Assembly (NCBI GenBank): GCA_002389505.1
Contig: DGPA01000022.1
Coordinates: forward strand, 1 to 42,774
Reading direction: 5' to 3'
DNA length: 42,774 nt
Source of the DNA: Halieaceae bacterium UBA4452
GTDB taxonomy: Bacteria; Pseudomonadota; Gammaproteobacteria; Pseudomonadales; Halieaceae
In this document: piece after piece, positions 17,433 through 24,834 of the stretch
Position numbering within the stretch: position 1 is the stretch's first letter
Layout: each line of letters starts with the position of its first letter
Made by a program: the position numbers and the translations under genes
The notes under the pieces: generated by a model
Database searches by the model: none
Seen by the model: the letters and a program-made list of their open reading frames with translations, nothing else
Told to the model about the DNA's origin: nothing

Positions 17433-18752
17433 ATGCGTAGCCTCCGCCCTTTAACGTCATTGTTGATCGCCACCGCACTGTTACTCACAGGTCACGGCCT
17501 GCACCTGACGCTGTTGCCACTGCGGGCAGCGCAGATAGGCCTGAGTGACACACTGATTGGGCTTACCGCATCGGCTTATTATTTGGGCTTTATGACCGGC
17601 TGCTTTTTTATTCCCAAACTCATTGCCCAAGTCGGTCATATAAGAATCTTCGCAGCGTTACTCGCTATCTTTACCAGCGCGTTACTCGCCCTCGATTTGT
17701 CAGAGCACATTATCACCTGGATTATTTTACGGTTTACCATTGGCGCGATGATGTGTGGCGCCTACACCGTTATTGAGAGCTGGCTAACCGATCAGACCCC
17801 CAGTGATGCGCGAGGCAAGGTGCTAGCCATTTATACGTTCCTTACCCTCACGGCCATAACAGCTGGTCAATTTTTGTTCAATCTCACCCCGGCTGAATCC
17901 TCGCAGCCCTTCATGTTGGCCGGCATTTTTATTGCTCTGGCCATGGTCCCGGTCAGCCTGACAAAATCCCTCGCACCCGCACCGGTACCCAGTACCAAAC
18001 TCAGTTTCACACTGCTGTACAAACGCTCCCATACCGCCTTCGCGGGAGGACTGTTGTCCGGCATCGTTATGGGGTCTTTTTGGAGCCTAGCAGCGGTTTT
18101 TGGTTTACGCGCCACAGGGACTACCGATTTTGTACCGCTGTTTATTAGCGCCAATGTCATCGGTGGTGCACTCGCACAATACCCTGTTGGACTTATCTCT
18201 GACCGGGTCGATCGACGTTTTGTACTGGCTGGCTTGGCCATCATTACGGCAGGAGCCTGTTTACTCATGACATTGTCAAGCCATACCCGTTGGTTGCTGG
18301 GGGTGGGGGTTCTTTTGGGCGCCAGCAGCAATGCTATTTATGCGGTATCTCTGGCAAAAGCGGCTGATAATAGTCAGCCAGAGGAATTTGTGACCATTGC
18401 CTCGTCAGTCCTCCTGCTGAATTCACTCGCTGCCGCCACCGCGCCCCTTGTCATAGGGCAATTAATGTCTCTTTTCGGGAGTCACTGGTTATTCCTGGGT
18501 ATTGCCATTTGCTCGGTGGTCGCTGCGGGCTACATCATTGTTCAACCACCGGGTAAAACCGCCGTACCCGTCGATGAACAGAGTCCTTTTGTTGCCGCAG
18601 GTTATGACACAGCTCCCGCTAGCTTCGACAATGATCCACGCAGCCCCGATGGCAGTGAGGCTGACTTGGAGCCCCTCCCGGAGCGCCCTTCCTATGCCGA
18701 ATTCGAAGCCGAGTTCGACTACGAAGAGGTGTTCGCTGAGGAAGAAGAGTAA
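17433..18752 (+). CDS. MFS transporter, YcaD-like, with acidic C-terminal tail
   Basis: Twelve-helix major facilitator. The N-half carries LPLRAAQIGLSDTLIGLTAS and the marker ESWLTDQTPSDARGK after helix 4, both typical of the YcaD-like group whose substrates are not well known. The first helix begins a few residues from the Met. After the last helix (about residue 375) comes a cytoplasmic tail of about 60 residues that is dominated by Asp, Glu, Pro and Ser and ends in four Glu; this tail is not part of the MFS fold. AAGGA lies 16 bases before the ATG, so the ribosome site is weak. The gene converges with the gamma-glutamyltransferase gene, with three bases between stops. Confidence 0.88.
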   Translation: MRSLRPLTSLLIATALLLTGHGLHLTLLPLRAAQIGLSDTLIGLTASAYYLGFMTGCFFIPKLIAQVGHIRIFAALLAIFTSALLALDLSEHIITWIILRFTIGAMMCGAYTVIESWLTDQTPSDARGKVLAIYTFLTLTAITAGQFLFNLTPAESSQPFMLAGIFIALAMVPVSLTKSLAPAPVPSTKLSFTLLYKRSHTAFAGGLLSGIVMGSFWSLAAVFGLRATGTTDFVPLFISANVIGGALAQYPVGLISDRVDRRFVLAGLAIITAGACLLMTLSSHTRWLLGVGVLLGASSNAIYAVSLAKAADNSQPEEFVTIASSVLLLNSLAAATAPLVIGQLMSLFGSHWLFLGIAICSVVAAGYIIVQPPGKTAVPVDEQSPFVAAGYDTAPASFDNDPRSPDGSEADLEPLPERPSYAEFEAEFDYEEVFAEEEE

Positions 18753-18755
18753 CCC

Positions 18756-20534
18756 TCACCAAGCCACTACAGCACCGTCTTTACGCATTTCCGTCGCGCC
18801 CGAGTAAACCCCTGTCTGTGGATCTCTCGCAATAGCCTGATAGCCGCCAAACAGTCCGCCCCTATCATTGACCTCAAGCACATGACCGAGTGCTACCAGC
18901 GCATCGATGGTGATTTGGGGCACCCCCGGCTCAACATAGAGCACGCCGTATTCATTGGGAGCACCGCCCTCTGGGCTGGCACCCCCATCATGCAAGAATC
19001 GTGCGGCATCACCGGCCTCTTGAATATTCATGCCATAGTCAACGATATTCACCACCATTTGCACGTGCCCTTGGGGTTGCATACCGCCGCCCATCAAGCC
19101 AAAACTCATCAGGGGTTGTTGGTCGCGGGTAAGAAAAGCAGGAATAATCGTATGAAATGGCCGCTTGTTGGGCGCATAACTATTGGGATGATCTGGGTTC
19201 AGGGAGAAGAGCTCGCCGCGGTCTTGGAGCATAAAACCCATGCCAGTCGGAACTAAGCCCGAACCCATACCCCGATAATTGGACTGAATGAGAGACACCA
19301 TCATGCCCTTGTTATCAGCCACCGTTAAATAGGTGGTATCACCCTCGCCTTCGAGCGCTACTGCCAGCGCCGTCGGGGCTAATACCGATTGCGTATTGAT
19401 TCGCGCAAACTGTCTCTGGGCGAATGCTTCCGACAGCATGGCATCGAGGGGTAGGTCAGCGTGCGCGGGATCAGCAAAGGTTTGCGCCATGGTTTCAAAG
19501 GCTAGCCGTTTGGCTTCCACCATGTAATGAAACACCTCGGGAGATCCTCGATCAAAACGACGGAGATCGGTCTGTTTAAGAATATTGAGCATCATCAGCG
19601 CAGCGAACCCCTGACCGTTGGGCGGGAGCTCCCAGAGGGTCACACCGTGATAGTCAACTCCCCTTGGCTCTACCCACTCACCCCGGTGGCTGGCCAGATC
19701 AGCAGCGCTAAGGTCAGCACCGATGGCGGTAAAGTAGCTGGCTAAGCGATCAGCCAGCTGCCCTGTGTAAAACGCGTCGCGCCCATTTTTAGCCAGCGCG
19801 GTGAGTGTTTTCGCCAGGTCGGGGTTACGAAAAATGTCGCCCGTAACGGGCGCCTTATCACCCTTAAAGTACAGTGCCATCGCGTTATCGAGCTCTTCCA
19901 CCATGGGCGCAATGGCTTTAAATCGACGAAGGTTAGCCGCAAAACCGTCGGCTATGACCGGTGATAGAGGAAAGCCCTGCTGCGCATACTCAATCGCAGG
20001 GGTCAGAACGTCATCCATCGGCAGCTGTCCCCAGCGCTCGTGAAGCGCAAACCAGCCATCCACCGTGCCGGGCACCGTCACCGATAGTGACCCATGCGAA
20101 GGAATGCCCTGGTAGTCCTCGGCCAGACGTCCATCGGCTTTCATCGCGGCAATTTTAGCGTTCATCTGGTCAATATTTCGGCCCATAGGGGATCGGCCCG
20201 AGCCGTTATAGCCATGTAAACGCCCCGTCTCTGGGTCCCAGACTATGGCAAACAAATCCCCACCAATCCCATTACCTGTGGGTTCCATTAACCCTAACGT
20301 CGCATTGGCTGCAATGGCCGCATCGACCGCGCTACCACCCGCCTTTAAGATCTCCAGTGCAACCTGAGAAGCCAGCGGTTGAGCGGTCGCAGCCATGCCA
20401 TTGATGCCGTAGACTGGACTCCGAGACCAATCTGCACCAACAGGCCTTGCCCCAGGCCCTAGAGGCTGTGCCAACACCGAGAGGGTTATACCGGCGGCTA
20501 AAAGACCCACCATAACGCGATGCACTGTTGCCAT
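18756..20534 (-). CDS. ggt: gamma-glutamyltransferase family protein, exported
   Basis: Ntn-hydrolase that cleaves gamma-glutamyl bonds (glutathione or related amides) in the periplasm and is self-processed into two subunits. I start it at ATG 20532-20534, eight bases after GGAGG; the ATG six bases earlier is too close to that site. This gives 592 residues with a signal peptide of about 23 residues. The processing site is GDTTYLTVAD; Thr400, the first Thr of TTYLT, is the predicted nucleophile. The usual His after TT is Tyr, which marks the branch of the family distant from classical GGT, so the true substrate may not be glutathione. The C-terminal GGGMQPQGHVQMV block is conserved. Confidence 0.9.
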   Translation of the reverse strand: MATVHRVMVGLLAAGITLSVLAQPLGPGARPVGADWSRSPVYGINGMAATAQPLASQVALEILKAGGSAVDAAIAANATLGLMEPTGNGIGGDLFAIVWDPETGRLHGYNGSGRSPMGRNIDQMNAKIAAMKADGRLAEDYQGIPSHGSLSVTVPGTVDGWFALHERWGQLPMDDVLTPAIEYAQQGFPLSPVIADGFAANLRRFKAIAPMVEELDNAMALYFKGDKAPVTGDIFRNPDLAKTLTALAKNGRDAFYTGQLADRLASYFTAIGADLSAADLASHRGEWVEPRGVDYHGVTLWELPPNGQGFAALMMLNILKQTDLRRFDRGSPEVFHYMVEAKRLAFETMAQTFADPAHADLPLDAMLSEAFAQRQFARINTQSVLAPTALAVALEGEGDTTYLTVADNKGMMVSLIQSNYRGMGSGLVPTGMGFMLQDRGELFSLNPDHPNSYAPNKRPFHTIIPAFLTRDQQPLMSFGLMGGGMQPQGHVQMVVNIVDYGMNIQEAGDAARFLHDGGASPEGGAPNEYGVLYVEPGVPQITIDALVALGHVLEVNDRGGLFGGYQAIARDPQTGVYSGATEMRKDGAVVAW

Positions 20535-20883
20535 AATCATTACCTCCAAAACTGACGTCACTGAACCCCACCGCTGGCTGCCACCCCGAGGGATCTATGA
20601 TGACCACCCGGTGGACCTAACGCGTCGATGTTGTAGCGGCTACCAACACCCTAGTCATAGGCCATCGTAACCAAAAGTAAATGGCTAAGACATCGAAAAT
20701 TCAGCCTTTCGCTGCTACGGGCCTTAGCGCTACCGGTTTGGTACTGCTAAGCCATGACAGTCATGGCTGACATCCGTTATTGTCAGGGCAACGTAAACCG
20801 CCCGTCATCACTGCACGATGACCCCTGCAAATGGGGTTAAGATGAGTCAACCATCACCGATGCACGGCCCGAGGAGGAGCAGT
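20535..20883. promoter_or_regulatory. divergent intergenic region between ggt and the GFA-ycgN-xdhC operon
   Basis: About 350 bases without a credible gene. It contains a perfect TGACGTCA at 20553-20560 near the ggt start, an imperfect 12-base-pair stem at 20723-20751 (CTTAGC/GCTAAG outside, ACC/GGT inside), and directly next to it the 19-base perfect palindrome at 20750-20768 listed separately. These clustered inverted repeats suggest operator control of one or both divergent genes. Confidence 0.5.
20750..20768. promoter_or_regulatory. 19-base perfect palindrome, candidate operator
   Basis: AGCCATGACAGTCATGGCT is a perfect inverted repeat around one central base. It lies 115 bases before the GFA-family ATG and 215 bases before the ggt ATG. 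Length and symmetry fit a dimeric repressor such as TetR or a similar regulator, though no regulator gene is adjacent. Binding is inferred, not shown. Confidence 0.5.
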
Positions 20884-21285
20884 ATGGAAGAGGATGCCTT
20901 AGTGACCCACACAGGCGGTTGCCACTGCGGCGCTGTGCGCTGGTGCATTGACGCACCGGCACATTTGCAGTCTCATACCTGTAACTGCTCTATCTGCGCT
21001 ATTCAGCACTATCAGCACCTTATTGTGCCCAAGCATCGCTTTACTCTTCAGGAAGGAGCCCACCTCTTGTCGACGTACACCTTTGGGTCCGGGGAGGCGA
21101 AACATTATTTTTGCTCGATCTGTGGCGTAAAATCATTTTATATCCCTCGCTCCAACCCTGACGGAGTAAGCGTGCACGCACGGTGTATAAAGCCAGACAG
21201 CGTTGAGTCCATCACCGATGAGGCCTTTGACGGTCGCCATTGGGAAGACAATGCCCACACGCTCGCTCACCTTTCTAAAGCCTAA
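20884..21285 (+). CDS. GFA/CENP-V family zinc-binding protein
   Basis: Member of the Mss4-like fold family named after the glutathione-dependent formaldehyde-activating enzyme; most members have no proven activity. Start at ATG 20884, six bases after AGGAGG; earlier in-frame Mets at 20818, 20842 and 20860 lack such a site. The 133 residues show the expected zinc ligands: GGCHCGAV (Cys-x-Cys), CNCSIC (Cys-x-x-Cys plus one) and FCSICGVKSFY (Cys-x-x-Cys). It is the first gene of a plus-strand run with ycgN (12-base gap) and xdhC. Whether it takes part in thiol or aldehyde chemistry with the nearby gamma-glutamyltransferase is speculation. Confidence 0.88.
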   Translation: MEEDALVTHTGGCHCGAVRWCIDAPAHLQSHTCNCSICAIQHYQHLIVPKHRFTLQEGAHLLSTYTFGSGEAKHYFCSICGVKSFYIPRSNPDGVSVHARCIKPDSVESITDEAFDGRHWEDNAHTLAHLSKA

Positions 21286-21297
21286 ACGACGCTGCCT

Positions 21298-21744
21298 ATG
21301 AGTGACGTCGGATTTTGGCGGCATAAACCTCTGAGCACTCTGAGCAATGACGAGTGGGAAAGTTTGTGCGACGGCTGTGGTAAATGTTGTCTCAATAAGT
21401 TGCAGGATGAAGATACTGGCGATGTTCACTACACCAACGTCGCCTGTCGGCTACTCGATAATAAAACGGGCCGTTGCTGCGACTACAGCCACCGCCACGA
21501 GCGCGTCAGCGACTGTCTAAATATCCGCGAGATGACACCCGAGCAATTGCATTGGCTACCCGCAACCTGCGCTTACCGCTTAGTGTCAGAGGGTGAGGAT
21601 TTACCCGAGTGGCATTATTTAGTCAGCGGTCGACCCGCGCTGGTACACAAGGCTACCTGTACCGTCCGCAACCGCGTTGTTTCGGAAGCCGACGTCGATC
21701 CGGCGACCCTCGAGGATTACATCATTCGATGGATTGATCGCTAA
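21298..21744 (+). CDS. ycgN: YcgN-family cysteine-cluster protein (UPF0260)
   Basis: Small conserved protein of unknown function, related along its length to Escherichia coli YcgN. 148 residues, with the signature WESLCDGCGKCCLNKLQDEDT near the start (Cys24, 27, 30, 31), TNVACRLLD, and TCAYRLVSEGEDLPEWH later. The Cys cluster suggests binding of zinc or an iron-sulfur cluster; this is family inference. It lies 12 bases after the GFA gene and 20 bases before xdhC, all on one strand, so they are probably cotranscribed. No clear ribosome site precedes the ATG, consistent with coupling to the upstream gene. Confidence 0.92.
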   Translation: MSDVGFWRHKPLSTLSNDEWESLCDGCGKCCLNKLQDEDTGDVHYTNVACRLLDNKTGRCCDYSHRHERVSDCLNIREMTPEQLHWLPATCAYRLVSEGEDLPEWHYLVSGRPALVHKATCTVRNRVVSEADVDPATLEDYIIRWIDR

Positions 21745-21764
21745 ACGACTGACTGAGGATTATC

Positions 21765-22709
21765 ATGCAGAGTCTCGACCTTGAGGTGCTGACACAGTTA
21801 AAACACTGGCTCAGTGATGGCCAGCAGCCGTGGTTGTGTACCATTGTCACTACTGTGGGCTCCTCGCCCCGGCCTGTGGGCTCAATGCTCGCCTTAAGTG
21901 GGGGTGACGTCGTCGGGACGTTGTCTGGGGGCTGCGTTGAGGAACACCTGTTAGATGAAATTGCTCAGCGCAAGATTGCCAGTGACTGCCCCCAGCGCCT
22001 CCATTATGGAGTCAGCGCCGAGCAAAATGAACGCTTAGGTCTACCTTGTGGCGGTCAACTGGAGATCATTGTTCAGCAACTGTCAGCAGACGACGGTCTC
22101 TGGATTACTCGTGTCATTGAGGCTATTAACCAAAGGCAGCTAATCACGCGCACGGTGGACCTTGCCTCGGGACACACCCAGCTACAGCCTGTCAACGAAT
22201 TTAAGCCGCTGCAGATCAATGCTGTAACGATGGAACAAAGCTTTGGTCCAAAGATGCGAATGCTGCTAGTTGGGGCCGGCCAGCTCGGCCAACTTTTGGC
22301 CGATCTTGCGATCGCCATGGATTTTGAGGTACTGGTTATCGATCCGAGAGAGTCGACCCTAGCACAATGGCGGGGACCCGATGTTCCTCTGCTGCACGGC
22401 TTGCCCGATGATATGATTGCAAGCCAAGCCGTCGATCGCCATTCGGTGATTATCACGCTGACCCATGATCCTCGCATTGACGATATGGCGCTGCTCGAAG
22501 CCTTAGAAACGGACGCCTGGTACGTGGGGGCCCTAGGGTCAGTTCGCACAACTCGAAGCAGGCTTGAGCGCTTAGCTACCCTCGGTCTCTCAGCCGCCCA
22601 GCTAGCGCGCCTTCACGCGCCGGTAGGACTGCCGATCGGTAGTAAGACCCCCTGGGAAATTGCCATCGCCATTATGGCGGAAATTACCCAGTTGCGGCGG
22701 TTAGGGTAA
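21765..22709 (+). CDS. xdhC: XdhC/CoxI-family molybdenum-enzyme maturation factor
   Basis: XdhC proteins bind the molybdenum cofactor, help its sulfuration and insert it into xanthine-dehydrogenase-family enzymes. The 314 residues have the N-terminal XdhC/CoxI domain (VGSSPRPVGSMLALS, GTLSGGCVEEHLLDE) and a C-terminal Rossmann domain (LLVGAGQLGQLLADLA, YVGALGSVRTTRSRLERL, and the closing PVGLPIGSKTPWEIAIAIMAEI-type motif). GAGG stands six bases before the ATG. Its likely client is the molybdenum hydroxylase pair encoded 1.6 kb downstream on the same strand; two minus-strand genes lie between. No other client is in the window. Confidence 0.92.
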   Translation: MQSLDLEVLTQLKHWLSDGQQPWLCTIVTTVGSSPRPVGSMLALSGGDVVGTLSGGCVEEHLLDEIAQRKIASDCPQRLHYGVSAEQNERLGLPCGGQLEIIVQQLSADDGLWITRVIEAINQRQLITRTVDLASGHTQLQPVNEFKPLQINAVTMEQSFGPKMRMLLVGAGQLGQLLADLAIAMDFEVLVIDPRESTLAQWRGPDVPLLHGLPDDMIASQAVDRHSVIITLTHDPRIDDMALLEALETDAWYVGALGSVRTTRSRLERLATLGLSAAQLARLHAPVGLPIGSKTPWEIAIAIMAEITQLRRLG

Positions 22710-22758
22710 AACCCTTAGTGACCGACAGCTGTCAGGTGTGGCCATCGAATTCTACCGC

Positions 22759-23229
22759 TCAATACAAATAGTCTTTGGCTTTGTACTCATCATGGCAGCC
22801 CTTACAGGTCTTTCCCGTAACGCCCAGTTGCGCTTGGATCGCTGCGCGGTCGCCACTTTTAGCCACTTGGGCAAGTCGGGCAGTTTCCGCTCTGAGCTCC
22901 CCAAGATGCTCTTTGAACTCATCTAAATCCAACCAGATATCGGGTTTGGCACGAGTACGACCCTCCTCTGAGCCAGGCGCAAAACCGCGCTCGACCTTAT
23001 AGGTAGCCACCGCCGCAAGATCGCTGGACCAGCGCTCAAATGTGGCCTGATCCCAGTCAATCTTACCCTTCACCATATCGGCCATAGGGCCGAAGGTCAT
23101 ACCGATTAATGCGAAGTAAGACTGTCGGAGGGATTGCATGGGCTCGGTTTTCTCAATATGCGCCCAACTCGGCAGGGCTCCGGCACAGATAATAACCCCC
23201 GCAATAACCACTGTTTTTACACACTTCAT
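22759..23229 (-). CDS. cytochrome c' (periplasmic)
   Basis: Four-helix-bundle class II c-type cytochrome. In this family the pentacoordinate haem binds NO or CO. Start at ATG 23227-23229, six to seven bases after AAGGAG; an earlier in-frame Met lacks a site. A signal peptide of about 23 residues ends ALPSWA. The single haem site CKGCHDEYK is near the C-terminus, the normal position for the class, and the mature helices contain the typical MQSLRQSYFALIGM opening. 156 residues. Possible roles are NO tolerance or electron transfer; its place between xdhC and the molybdenum hydroxylase genes invites the idea of an electron acceptor, but it is on the opposite strand. Confidence 0.93.
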   Translation of the reverse strand: MKCVKTVVIAGVIICAGALPSWAHIEKTEPMQSLRQSYFALIGMTFGPMADMVKGKIDWDQATFERWSSDLAAVATYKVERGFAPGSEEGRTRAKPDIWLDLDEFKEHLGELRAETARLAQVAKSGDRAAIQAQLGVTGKTCKGCHDEYKAKDYLY

Positions 23230-23337
23230 GAACAACTCCTTCCTTGATGAATAATCTAGTCCTACGCGCAACCCAGCGGCCACTGTACACCGACACTATA
23301 ATGATTCAAGTCCACCCGCCTAGTTGACGGATGGCGA

Positions 23338-24117
23338 TTACAGCGTGCTAACAAACGAGCCACCGTCTAACAAAATATTCTGGCCGATCATAAAGCCCGT
23401 GTGCTCTGAACACAGAAAAGCACAGGTCGCGCCAAACTCCGCGGCCGTCCCGTATCGGGATGCGGGAATAGACTGCATTCTTCGCTTGCGAACAGCATCA
23501 ACCGTCTCGTTGTTGATATCTGCCTCCATTCCATCGAGGCTAATCGTTCGATCAGTGGCATGAAGTCCCGGCAGTAAATTGTTAATAATAACGCCCTGAC
23601 TGGCCACATCTCGAGCGACACCCGCGACATAACCAGTCAGCGCGGTACGCGCAGTATTGGATAAACCCAAAATAGCAATAGGCGATTTAACCGACACGCT
23701 GGTGATGTTGATCACTCGACCCCAGCCTCGCTCACACATCCCGGGCACCAGTGCGGTCATCAGTGCGATAGGAGTGAGCGCATTGGCATCCAGCGCAGCG
23801 ATAAAGTCGGCACGCTGCCAGTCTCGCCAATTCCCCGGCGGCGGTCCTCCAGCATTAGTCACCAGTATGTCGACCGTTCCAGCTGCCGCCAGTACGCTGG
23901 CCCGACCTTCTTCCGTGGTTATATCTGCGGCAATTTCTTGGACGGACACACCATAAGTCGCTCGAATCGAAGCTGCAGTCTCAGCCAGTGCCTCGGGCGC
24001 CCTAGCGTTCAACACCACTTCAACCCCCTCAGCCGCTAGCGCCTCAGCACATCCACGACCCAAGCCTTTGGAAGAAGCGCATACCAATGCCCGCCGACCA
24101 GCAATTCCTAAATCCAT
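23338..24117 (-). CDS. atypical short-chain dehydrogenase/reductase lacking the Tyr-x-x-x-Lys pair
   Basis: SDR fold, 259 residues. The nucleotide site CASSKGLGRG is at 13-22 and the motif TNAGGPPPGNW at 87-97 is typical of a FabG-like subgroup. In the catalytic region after INITSVSVKSP the expected Tyr-x-x-x-Lys reads SNTAR (153-157), so Ser153 and Arg157 stand at the catalytic positions. This exchange appears to be characteristic of the PPPG subgroup as I remember it, so it is probably not damage, but ordinary keto-reduction is doubtful. AAGGAG lies six bases before the ATG. The C-terminus MIGQNILLDGGS is normal. It is divergent from the molybdenum hydroxylase genes. Confidence 0.88.
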   Translation of the reverse strand: MDLGIAGRRALVCASSKGLGRGCAEALAAEGVEVVLNARAPEALAETAASIRATYGVSVQEIAADITTEEGRASVLAAAGTVDILVTNAGGPPPGNWRDWQRADFIAALDANALTPIALMTALVPGMCERGWGRVINITSVSVKSPIAILGLSNTARTALTGYVAGVARDVASQGVIINNLLPGLHATDRTISLDGMEADINNETVDAVRKRRMQSIPASRYGTAAEFGATCAFLCSEHTGFMIGQNILLDGGSFVSTL

Positions 24118-24318
24118 TTTGTGCTCCTTACTCGCTTATCAATAGACACACCAGCACTGGCGTTTTCAGCTACTTTACCCTGTGCCGAGCACGCGGTCAT
24201 CTGGGTCAGGGGGGGTGCAGATCAATGGTCATGGCCATCCGATTCGCCTCGCGACGGCGTCTGCGCACGGCATCTAATAAGGCTATACTAGCGCCAGTCG
24301 TCTGTGAGGTGAATATTC

Positions 24319-24834
24319 ATGATCGAGTTCGAACTCAATGGCACGCCAGTGGCATTTCATGGCGCTTCCGATACGCCGCTACTGTGGGCAATCCGGGATC
24401 ACTTTCGCCTGAAGGGGTCAAAGTTTGGTTGCGGCGCGGGCTTGTGCGGCGCCTGCACCATGCACCTCGATGATGTGGCGGTTCGAACCTGCGTGCTCCC
24501 GGTGGCCAGTGTCGCCGGTAAGCGCGTCACAACCATTGAAGGTCTGACGGATAACCATGAGTTGCATCCTCTGCAACAAGCCTGGGTTGACCACAATGTG
24601 CCACAGTGCGGCTATTGCCAAAGCGGCCAAATCATGTCGGCCGCCGCGCTGCTGTCGACTACCCCCAATCCCAGTGTTGCTGATATCAATAACGCCCTAG
24701 CGGGCAATATCTGCCGCTGTGGCTGCTATCCCCGGATTAAAGAAGCTATTTTGTCCGTAGCGGCGCTAACAGTCACCGATGAAACGCGGGCCGAGCTGGC
24801 TTACGACGCCACGGCTGAGGCGCCCTCTTCATGA
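24319..24834 (+). CDS. [2Fe-2S] subunit of molybdenum hydroxylase (IorA/CoxS type)
   Basis: Small iron-sulfur subunit of a xanthine-oxidase-family enzyme. The plant-type cluster ligands are in GCGAGLCGACTMH (Cys38, 43, 46) with Cys58. The second cluster, in the helical domain, is held by QCGYCQSG (Cys97, 100) and ICRCGCY (Cys132, 134). At 171 residues it is slightly longer than usual because of an Ala-rich C-terminus. GAGGTG precedes the ATG by about seven bases. The stop overlaps the start of the large subunit as ATGA, so the two are coupled. The order small-large without an FAD subunit is that of isoquinoline 1-oxidoreductase and related periplasmic aldehyde oxidases. Confidence 0.94.
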   Translation: MIEFELNGTPVAFHGASDTPLLWAIRDHFRLKGSKFGCGAGLCGACTMHLDDVAVRTCVLPVASVAGKRVTTIEGLTDNHELHPLQQAWVDHNVPQCGYCQSGQIMSAAALLSTTPNPSVADINNALAGNICRCGCYPRIKEAILSVAALTVTDETRAELAYDATAEAPSS

